Source: Cochliopodium minus (taxonomy: Eukaryota > Discosea > Himatismenida > Cochliopodiidae). From it: DNA of 17,065 nucleotides. A program made the position numbers and the translations under genes. A model generated the notes under the pieces. That model made no database searches. It was given only the letters and a program-made list of their open reading frames with translations, and was not told the DNA's origin. Of the stretch, positions 8,421 to 16,191 are shown one piece after another (position 1 is the first letter of the stretch; every line of letters starts with the position of its first letter). The stretch spans positions 1-17,065 of the forward strand of contig JAMYWO010000571.1 in the NCBI GenBank assembly GCA_024220525.1, written 5' to 3'.

Positions 8421-9696
8421 TTATTTATCAAGAATGTTGCTCAATTCTTGAATGTATTGAGGAAGGGCCAAAAGAAAATTCTCTTTTTGGATGTTGAGAT
8501 ACTTTTTGTATTTCTCACAATCAATTTCATGAAGAGCAGTTATTCCCCTGGTGTCGTGGAATGTACAATCTACAATATCTTTCCATTTGCAAGAGGTTTT
8601 GCAGTCTAAAGAATGGTTTTCAAAATCAATCTTTTTCATTATTTTTTGGCAACTCAAACATTTCACTTGTAAATTTGAGATTATCTTTTGATAATTCAAG
8701 TTGGTTTCCATTTTCGAATTTTTACATTCTGAATAAATAAAGAATTTTAAAAAAAATCTGGAAAAAATTGAAAAATTAAAAACTAAAAAAATAATAAAAA
8801 TGACTAAAGAAATTACAACAAAATTAAAATCTTTTTGAAAAATAAATAAAACGTCTTAAGGGTGGTAAATAATATTATGATTTATGAAAATACAAGCTTA
8901 TATATCTATTTTTGATAGTGGTATAAACTTAAGAATATTAAACTAGTTAGTTTTTGAATTAATTTTAAAAAAAAATTAAAAAATATATTTATTAATTACT
9001 AACAAAAAAAATTGAATTAAAAAAAATATTACCAAAAGGACAGAAAGAATTGCTTTTACAACAACTCTTACAACAAGAATGATCACAATCAGAACAAATT
9101 TGGGGATCCACATAAAGTTTTTTGCAAAGAGAACAAATTAGAAACTTTTTGATTTCCTCAACAAAAACAAAAATTTGCTTTTCTTCTTCTTTTGCACTTT
9201 GTTCGATAGTCGTTTTCATCTTTGCGGAAATAAAGTAAATCTTCTCTGACAATTCCTTCATTTTATTTTTGTTCTCTATTTCTCTCTTTTCAAGTTTTTC
9301 TATTTTTCCTTTGTTCTGTTCAACTGCCCCTTTATTTTGTTCGTTTATTTCTTTGTTTTGTTCAACCATTCTTTCAAGTTTTTCTATTTTTAATAAAAAT
9401 TCTTTATTTTCTCTTTCTAACAATTCTAATCTATTTCTTATTCTCTCTTTTTCTATTCTCTTTTGTTCTAATTTCTCTTTTTCTATTCTCTCTTGTTCTA
9501 TTCTTTCTTGTTTTAATCTCTTTTGTTCTAATCTCTCTTGTTGTATTCTCTCTTTTTTTATTCTCTCTTGTTCTAATCTCTCTTGTTGTATTCTCTCTTG
9601 TTCTAATCTTTCTTGCTTTATTCTCATTTGTTCTAATTTTTCTTTTTCTATTCTCTTTTGTTCTCTTTCTTTTATCGATTCACTAGAGTGTCGCAT
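8421..9696 (-). CDS. Coiled-coil / RING / TRAF-type zinc finger protein, two exons
   Basis: Exon 1 is 9696-9033 and exon 2 is 8728-8421, with a 304-nt intron (donor G|gtaata, acceptor tttattcag). The splice is phase 1 and gives 323 residues. Residues 1-95 are a highly charged coiled coil built of E-R-(I/L)-x-Q pentads. A second helical part reaches about 185. Residues 188-222 are a RING: CSLC, DPQIC, CDHSCCKSCC, then CP. The next exon supplies the closing cysteine (CPFEC) and NYQKIISNLQVKC, the normal link from RING to TRAF zinc fingers. Then follow CLSCQKIM, H-x4-C and a second Cys/His group (CKWKDIVDC, LHEIDC). RING proteins of this kind act as E3 ubiquitin ligases; activity is inferred. 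In classical TRAFs the coiled coil follows the fingers and precedes MATH; here it comes first and MATH is absent. ATG 9696 is the first in frame after upstream stops, but the frame is open for a further stretch upstream (SKCKKCSHTN). Confidence 0.82.
9420..9680. repeat. 15-bp minisatellite encoding E-R-x-x-Q pentads
   Basis: Within exon 1 of the RING/TRAF gene, a 15-base unit of the type TCTAATCTCTCTTGT (plus strand) repeats about 16 times with substitutions. On the coding strand it gives pentads such as QERLE and QERIQ. The period is a multiple of three, so unit gain or loss keeps frame and only changes coiled-coil length. Confidence 0.85.
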
Positions 9697-9775
9697 ATTT
9701 GTGTGACTACATTTCTTACACTTACTCGAAAATGAATGAATAAATTATCAATCCTAAAATTAAAATAAAAAAAAT

Positions 9776-10552
9776 ACTTACATACTATCCAAAAAAAGAA
9801 ATGAAAATGAAATGATTTGAATGTTATTGATTAAATAAAAAATACTTACACTCTATCCAAAAAGAAACGAAAAAGAAATGATTTGAATGTTATTTATTAA
9901 ATAAAAAATACTTACACTCTATTCAAAAAAAAAAGAAATGAAAATGAATGATTTAAGCTTTATTGAATAAATAAATAAAAATACTTACCAACTATCCAAA
10001 AAAGAAACGAAATGAAATGAAAATGATTTGAAGTTTATTGATTAAATAAAAATACTTACCGGCTATCCAAAAAAAAAAGAAATAAAATGAAAATGATTTG
10101 AATGTTATTGATTAAATAAAAATACTTACACTCTATCCAAAAAAAGAAATGAAAATGAAATGATTTGAATGTTATTGATTAAATAAAAATACTTACATTC
10201 TATTCAAAAAAAAAGAAATGATAATGAAAATGATTTGAATGTTATTGATTAAATTACTTACACTCTATTCAAAAAAAAAATGAAATGAAAAATGAAATGA
10301 TTTGAATGTTATTGTTTAAATAAAAAATACTTACAAACTATTCAAAAAAAAGAAATGAAAAAGAAATGATTTGAATGTTTATGATTAAATAAAAAATACT
10401 TACTTCCTATTCAAAAAAAAAAGAAATGAAAATGAAATGATTTGAATGTTTATGATTAAATAAAAAAACTTACAGACTATTCAAAAAAAAAAAGAAATGA
10501 AAATGAAATGATTTGAGTGTTTATTGATTAAATAAAAATACTTACACTATCC
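9776..10552 (-). repeat. 12-copy tandem array of intron-like units separated by variable triplets
   Basis: ACTTAC begins copies at 9776, 9844, 9910, 9983, 10054, 10124, 10191, 10256, 10329, 10398, 10468 and 10540 (period 65-73). On the plus strand each copy is ACTTAC, NNN, CTAT(C/T)C, an A-run, then a conserved block ending TTGATTAAATAAAAAT. On the minus strand the unit starts with a consensus donor (GTAAGT), has a T-run, and ends GGATAG or GAATAG, a good acceptor. The bases between acceptor and next donor number exactly three in 11 copies and one in the rightmost copy. In minus-strand order they are (T), TCT, GAA, TTT, AGT, AAT, AGT, CCG, TTG, AGT, AGT, TAT. The hexamers on both sides are essentially invariant while all three triplet positions vary. 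The array lies 80 bases upstream of the RING/TRAF start on the same strand. A degenerate further copy may be at 9715-9728. Splicing is inferred, not seen. Confidence 0.9.
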
Positions 10553-10689
10553 AAAAATAAGAATTACATAATATTGTGTTTTAAAGTCATTTTACCCCTC
10601 TTTAAATTAAAAAAAATAAAATCTTATTAATAATATTCCATTTAAGAGTATATGTGGTATTTTTAATCCTTCTTAAAAAATTTTTAAAA

Positions 10690-11812
10690 CATAAATTTTT
10701 TGAGATCTGTTTATAATATTGATAATTTTGTATCCAAAATAATTGAAATCACAATATCTTTAAATGATTTTCGAAAAAAAGTTTTTGGGTATGCTCATTG
10801 TGACCCAGATTAACATATCTTTATTGAAAATTTACTTGTAAAAATGATCGATAAAGGAACAATATTAATTGACGTATACAAATGATAATATGATAATTGG
10901 ATCTCATCAGTTAATCAATTAATAATGAATTATATGTTGAGGTAATAAAATGGATACAAATTTATTGAGCATAGTAAATTCTTCAAAAAAATTTTCATTT
11001 CAACTCAATAAAAACCTTGCAAAATCTTATAATTGAGACCAAAAATAAAATATATCAACTTTATAATTAAGATTTGTAATCTAGGGCTGAGTATTCTCAA
11101 AAAAATTTATTTAATTTTTAAATGGGCAAATAAGAAATTGGGAAATCAATAATTTGGATCATTATTCTTGAAATCTAATATAAACAGTGTCAAAATTTGA
11201 TGATAAGAAATTTCATCTTTTTAATATTTTATGTTTACAATAATTTGAATATTCTAATTAATCATGGTTGGTATAATAAACCTTGGAAAATATTCAACGT
11301 AATAATTGTCATTCATGTTATATTCGAAATATTATCTTTTTATAAATTTTTACCATAAGAACATTGACAGTATGCATGATCACATTTGAAATAATGGGTT
11401 GGTTTCATTTTTTTAATTTATTTGGAAATGAAATTTTTTTTATAAGGATACCAAAAAACCTATCACATTAGAATTATGAAATTATTAATTTTGATATATT
11501 AGTTAATTATTCATCCCTCTTTCACTTAACAATTTTCTCTTGAGATATATCAATAAGAAAATGAAGTATTTCATGATTGTATTCTGTTTCTTTAGTAAGT
11601 ATACGTAATTTTTTTTATCCAAGAATTGCATCGAAATTCAAACAAAAAATAAAATAATCCACTTTCTAATTAAGATATGTTAATGTGGGGCACAATGAGC
11701 ACCCATAAAATTTTTTTTTGGAAAATCATTTGAATATATTTTAGAGATATAATGATTTCAATTATACAGTAATCACCATGATTTGATATCGATCATTCTT
11801 GAAATCTGATAT
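10690..11812. mobile_element. MITE-like region with inverted and direct repeat copies
   Basis: A sequence of about 120-170 bases occurs three times. One copy is at about 10690-10857 in reverse orientation, one at about 11035-11190 forward (most diverged), and one at about 11640-11812 forward. The clearest shared core, in forward sense, is AAGATATGTTAAT, then CACAATGAGCA, GAAAATCATTT and GATTTCAATTAT. Copies two and three share the start AATAAAATA, AATTAAGAT and the end TTCTTGAAATCT(A/G)ATAT. The outer two form an imperfect long inverted repeat spanning about 1.1 kb, as in non-autonomous DNA elements or fold-back elements. No transposase frame was found between them. Target-site duplications could not be defined by eye. 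The right end abuts the broken RRM fragment. The rest of 10553-10690 and the spacers are AT-rich with no gene. Confidence 0.6.
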
Positions 11813-11813
11813 A

Positions 11814-12502
11814 TTCGGAAATTTGAGCCCCAAGAGTGCAAAAAAGAAGAACTTGACGAACTTTTCCTTCCTTTTGGAGCAACGAACACCAATTTGAGCT
11901 ACTCGCCAAAAACAGGAAAACCAAAGGGGTTCATCAATTTTGAAGACACACAGCGAATGGAATTGTGCAGAAGGGAGGTCAATGGAGCGATCATTTGGGG
12001 AGTGAAAATTGAGGTAAGTGAAAACAAGAGTAACCCAAAAGGACAAAACAACAACGTACCATTTGGAGGAAACTTTCAGAATCGAATGCAAAACAACTTT
12101 TGCAAAAACAACAAGAGTTTCCAACAAGTCACACCTGTTTCTGGTGGGCAATACAACCATGTTGGGGTTCAAAGGTTTTCTGGCAATCAAAGTGGCAGCG
12201 ATCTGCAAACACCAAGATTCAACCACAAGGGGAACAACCATTTTCCAAAACAAAACAATTCGGTTCAATGGAATAAGGAAAATGTTTGTTTGAAAGTCCA
12301 AAACAACGTGTCATTTGGAGGAAACTTTCAGAATCGAATTCAAAACAACTTTTGCGAAAACAACAAGAATTTCCAACAAGTCACATCTGTTTCTGGTGGG
12401 CAATACAACCATGTTGAGATTCAAAGGTTTTCTCAGATTATAATCGAAGAAAAAAACAAAAATAATATTTTGGTTAGTGAAAAATTGAGGATTTCCAATT
12501 AA
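11814..12502 (+). pseudogene. 5'-truncated RRM gene fragment with Asn/Gln-rich tail
   Basis: From about 11814, RNP2-like FGNL is followed, after a small frame change, by QECKKEELDELFLPFG, then KTGKPKGFINFED (RNP1-like K-P-K-G-F-I-N-F) and NGAIIWGVKIEV, which covers an RNA recognition motif from strand 1 to strand 4. The frame then stays open to TAA 12502 through an Asn/Gln/Gly-rich tail of about 165 residues with an internal duplication. There is no ATG before the RRM, and upstream stops and the mobile repeat come immediately before RNP2. A weak splice acceptor (tttgag at about 11822-11827) could instead start an exon, but no upstream RRM exon is visible. GC is clearly higher than in the neighbourhood. 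A displaced gene fragment truncated at the repeat boundary is the simplest reading. A perfect GAG|gtaagt at 12012-12019 may be a relic donor. Confidence 0.7.
12044..12434 (+). repeat. In-frame duplication, 252-bp offset, in the RRM tail
   Basis: About 135 bases at 12044-12182 recur at 12297-12434 with few changes (FGGNFQNRMQNNFCKNN against FGGNFQNRIQNNFCENN, then FQQVTPVSGGQYNHV against FQQVTSVSGGQYNHV). The offset of 252 bases keeps the frame. Most differences change the residue, so there is no clear sign of strong purifying selection. Confidence 0.85.
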
Positions 12503-12542
12503 AAATATAATTTTAAATTATAATTATATAATATAAATCAAA

Positions 12543-15500
12543 ATGATAGAGGATAATTCTGAATCAGCGAGATATATAAAATTTACAGGATCCTCTATAG
12601 AGGGATTGAATGATAAAATTGAATGCTATCTTCATAAAAAAGCCATATTCATTGATGAAAATAACAAGGATTTGATAGAGTTAGAGTGGAGTGGATGGAA
12701 AATGAATTTGATTGAGTGGGATGAAAAATTCCAAAAAGAGTTGGCGAATATTAAAGAGTCAAATATACCTTTCATATGGATCCCCCAAGCCCTATTTGAT
12801 TTTGAAGATGAATTCAACACAAAGAAATGGATTGGCTTGATGCCTCAATTTCCATCCCTAAATATAATTCAATTTTTTGGGGATATTAAGTTTGAGAATA
12901 AGAAGAAAAATTGCATTCTCCAACAATTGAAATTGGTATTGGAAGAATTGAAGAAAATCAAAGTTGATATGGATGATGATAATTTCATGGTGATATCTTC
13001 TGATGATAATGTATATCTGTTTATTAGTTGTGAAAGGATAACCATAAATTGTGATTTTGATATCAAAGAAAAATTGGAAAAATTGACATCAAAATATATT
13101 TCTTTTGATATCAATAACAATATAGATGATTACAAAATAATTTATGATGACTTTGATTATTTAAAAAAAAATTTACTTTTATTCAAAAAGTTTGTGGAGA
13201 TATGTCCCTTTACAACACATCTCAAAAATATTTGGAAAAAAAATCGAAATGGAAAAGGGTTTGAAGAATTTTGTTGCGATGTTTTGGATGGAGAAGAGGA
13301 AGTAATCAAAAAAAATAAACTGGTTTGTTTATGTGGAGAATTTGAAGAGGAAGATAGTGAGTTGTATATTGATGGTAAAATCTTGTTAAAACTTGAAAAA
13401 ACAGGATCTGGATTCTTTGGATTAGTATACAATTCTTTCCTCTTCTTCCATAAATCTAACAGAAAAACAATCCAAAGAAGAAGGAGATCTGAATTCCAAA
13501 TACCAAGTGGCAGTGAAGTTAGTTAAAGAGAGCAATCTAAGGCAAACAAGCCAAAGTGTGTTGGAAATCGAAAATGATAACTGGAAAAATCTCACCAACA
13601 AAATATCAGAAGAATACGTTGAAGGTGCTTCAAATTTAGCATTATTTTACGAAAGCAGGAAGATATTTGCGTCTCATTTCCTTTTTTTTCAGTTTGAAAG
13701 TTTTACTCTTGAAGATATTATCACAAATAGAGAAATCTTTAAATTATCGAACAGGGATTGTCTCATTATTTCTTTGCAACTTGTTCATGCACTCAAATTT
13801 ATTCATGATTGTGGTATCATTCACACAGACCTCAAACCTGGCAATATTTTGATTCAACATACCATCTCAAAACAATCAAATGAATACTACATCCCAATGA
13901 TCACTGACTTTGGTGGATCTTCCAAAGATGGTTCAGAAGTACTTATTAGTACCAAAGGGTATATACCTTCAAATGATAAGATTGCAACCCCAAAATTTGA
14001 CGTTTATTCACTTGGAGTGATTTTCAAAGAATTATTTTCAGATGTAAAGACAAAAATTCAAAATTTAAGTAGCATGATTTTCTTATCTGAATTCAAAGAT
14101 TGTGTGGATAAAGAAATGGATAATCGTCCTACTCTTAAAGATTTAAAAGTCAGAATAAAAAAACTTCTGGAAAAAGAAACCAATAAAAATATTGATGAGG
14201 AATTGGGTTCTCATCTCAATTTACTTCATCAGCTCAACCAAAAAAAGAAAGAACTTTGGTTAAAAAAAAATGAAAATATTGATGAAGAAATGATGAAGAC
14301 ATTCACTGAAAATAAATATGATATTTTTGATTGGAAGAAATTCGAATTTACAAATGAAGAACAATTGACTGAATTGATAAATCGAATTAAAAGTAAAGAA
14401 GATTTGAAGAAAATAGTCTATTTATGCAGCAAATGCAAATGCAACAAATCAAAACTTGTTCATATTTTCAATTCAGATTTAAAACATAATATATATTTTA
14501 AAAATAATTATGATGATTTGAAGAAAATATATATTGACTTAATCCATTATATCAACGATAAAAATAATTGGGCTGTTAGAACCAGATCTATAGCAATAAA
14601 TGAAATAAAAATGGATTTGTTTCTGGGAATATGTAATGGGAAAGATATTATTGAAGATTATGAAAAATTGAAGAATATGGATGTAGACATAAGGGAGAAA
14701 TGGTTTGGATCAATTTGCAAATATATCAAGAATGAATCTCTTTTGTTGTTAATCAGTAAAATGGAAAAAATTGAAGACCTCAATTTATTCATTTTGGGAA
14801 TGTCAAATTGTGATCTTGAAGAGAGTGAGTCAAACAAACAGGAAACATACAAAAAGAACAAATTAAAAAAAGAAGAATTATTGAAATTGTTAGAAGAAAC
14901 AAAAAATAGAGTTAAAAAAGAAGAAATGGAATCCTTCAAGAAAAACTTTGTTGATAAATGTTTTTTGGGAATGCTACAAAAAAATATATTTGATCTCCCT
15001 TCTTTAACTAAAATAATGACAATTTTTTCAATGAATGACCATTTGTTTTTCAAAGTTTTATCTTCTTCAAAAAAACTTAATGTCAATAGTAATAAAATTG
15101 GAGATGAAGGATGCAGATTTCTTTCAGAATCACTCAAAATTAACTCTTCTTTACAACAACTTTTTCTTGGAAATAATAATATTGGAGAAAAAGGATGTAG
15201 ATTTCTTTCACAATCACTCAAAATAAACTCTTCTTTACAACAACTTTATCTTGAAAATAATAAAATTGGAGAAAAAGGATGTAGATTTCTTTCAAAATCA
15301 TTCAAAATTAACTCTTCTTTACAACAACTTTATCTTGAAAATAATAAAATTGGAGAAAAAGGATGTAGATTTCTTTCAGAATCACTCAAAATTAACTCTT
15401 CTTTACAACAAATTTATCTTAATAGTAATGAAATTGGAAATGAAGGATGTAGATTTCTTTCAGAATCACTCAAAATTAACTCTTCTTTACAACAACTTTA

Positions 15501-16191
15501 TCTTGAAAATAATAAAATTGGAGAAGAAGGATGTAGATTTCTTTCAGAATCACTCAAAATAAACACTTCATTAACTTCTATTAATCTTAAACATAATAAA
15601 ATTGGAGAAGAAGGATGCAATTATATTTGTGAATCTCTCAAAATAAATACTTCATTAACTTCTATTTATCTTGATGATAATAATATTGGAAATGAAGGAT
15701 GCAAATATATTTGTGAATCTCTCAAAATAAACACTTCATTAACTTCTATTTATCTTGAATATAATAATATTGGAGAAGAAGGATGCAATTATATTTGTGA
15801 ATCTCTCAAAATAAATACTTCATTATCTTCTATTGATCTTAATGATAATAATATTGGAAATGAAGGATGCAATTATATTTGTGAATCTCTCAAAATAAAC
15901 AATTCATTAACTTCTATTAATCTTAAAAATAATAATAATATTGGAGAAGAAGGAAAAAAAGATATATACCATTACATAAAGTTCAACAAAAGAATAAAAA
16001 GGATTGATCAGAATTCTAAAATGTTTGAAGAAGTATTCAGAACAATAATAATGATCTTTTTGTTGTCCCAAAAGGTTTTTTTGAAGAAGATTAACGGACC
16101 AAACTTGAAGATTCCAAAGCCAATAATCATTTACATTTTCAGAAAACATGCACTAAGATTTTTGTTGGAAAAAAAAAATGAGAAAAAATAA
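12543..16191 (+). CDS. Protein kinase with C-terminal NLR-type leucine-rich repeats, one frame change
   Basis: ATG 12543 opens an unrecognised acidic N-terminal region of about 280 residues. The kinase starts with the glycine loop GSGFFGLVY at about 13404-13430, in frame with that start. VAVK (13507-13518), HTDLKPGN (catalytic Asp codon near 13828) and DFG (13906) lie in the frame one base further on. Both frames are open from about 13426 to 13526, and the natural switch lies near 13430-13450, because the second frame there reads INLTEKQSKEEGDL, a better lobe sequence. Skipping one base gives 1,215 residues. The Lys, Asp and DFG Asp are present; HTD replaces HRD (non-RD kinase). Residues about 555-840 are helical and unknown, with a short Cys cluster (CSKCKCNKSK). 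Eleven 28-residue LRRs follow, then a basic tail. Possible role: intracellular sensor or signalling kinase (inferred). The shift may be a sequencing error, a recent mutation, +1 frameshifting or an unusual intron; the obvious 38-nt GT-AG intron leads to a stop. Confidence 0.85.
15070..15993 (+). repeat. 84-bp tandem repeat encoding 11 LRRs in two subfamilies
   Basis: Eleven units of 84 bases (28 residues, one with an extra Asn) carry the ribonuclease-inhibitor/NLR type consensus L-x-x-L-x-L-x-x-N-x-I-G-x-x-G. Units 1-6 end CRFLSESLKINS and start SLQQLYL. Units 7-10 have CNYICESLKINT and SLTSIYL. DNA identity within each subfamily is very high, showing recent duplication or conversion. Variation concentrates at the residues after Y-L (ENNK, NSNE, DDNN, EYNN), on the concave side of the solenoid. 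Confidence 0.95.

Noticed and set aside
9269-9706. 145-codon plus-strand ORF rich in Ser, Cys, Phe and Leu
   Set aside because: It is the antisense shadow of the E-R-x-x-Q repeat coding exon; the minus strand carries coiled coil plus RING motifs.
9776-10552. CRISPR-like or centromere satellite reading of the array
   Set aside because: The variable part is only three bases and the units carry splice-site consensus; a CRISPR would need spacers of about 30 bases and a prokaryotic context, and 12 copies is too short for a satellite domain.
12012-12019. Active splice donor GAG|gtaagt at the end of the RRM
   Set aside because: The frame stays open for 160 codons beyond it and no convincing acceptor and exon follow before 12502; kept only as a possible relic.
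11762-12301. 179-codon minus-strand ORF opposite the RRM fragment
   Set aside because: Its start is not ATG and it runs opposite the clear RRM frame; no domain is visible.
13425-13462. 38-nt GT-AG intron to repair the kinase frame
   Set aside because: It has a fair polypyrimidine tract, but joining TTA to AAA reads into TGA within ten codons, so it does not connect the two kinase frames.
14658-15221. 187-codon minus-strand ORF opposite the LRR region
   Set aside because: Antisense shadow of the kinase-LRR gene; Ser/Phe-rich composition is the mirror of its Lys/Glu-rich codons.
15035-15562. Plus-strand ORFs with repeated KLEKKDVDFFQNHSK
   Set aside because: They are alternative-frame readings of the 84-bp LRR units, kept open because the period is divisible by three.
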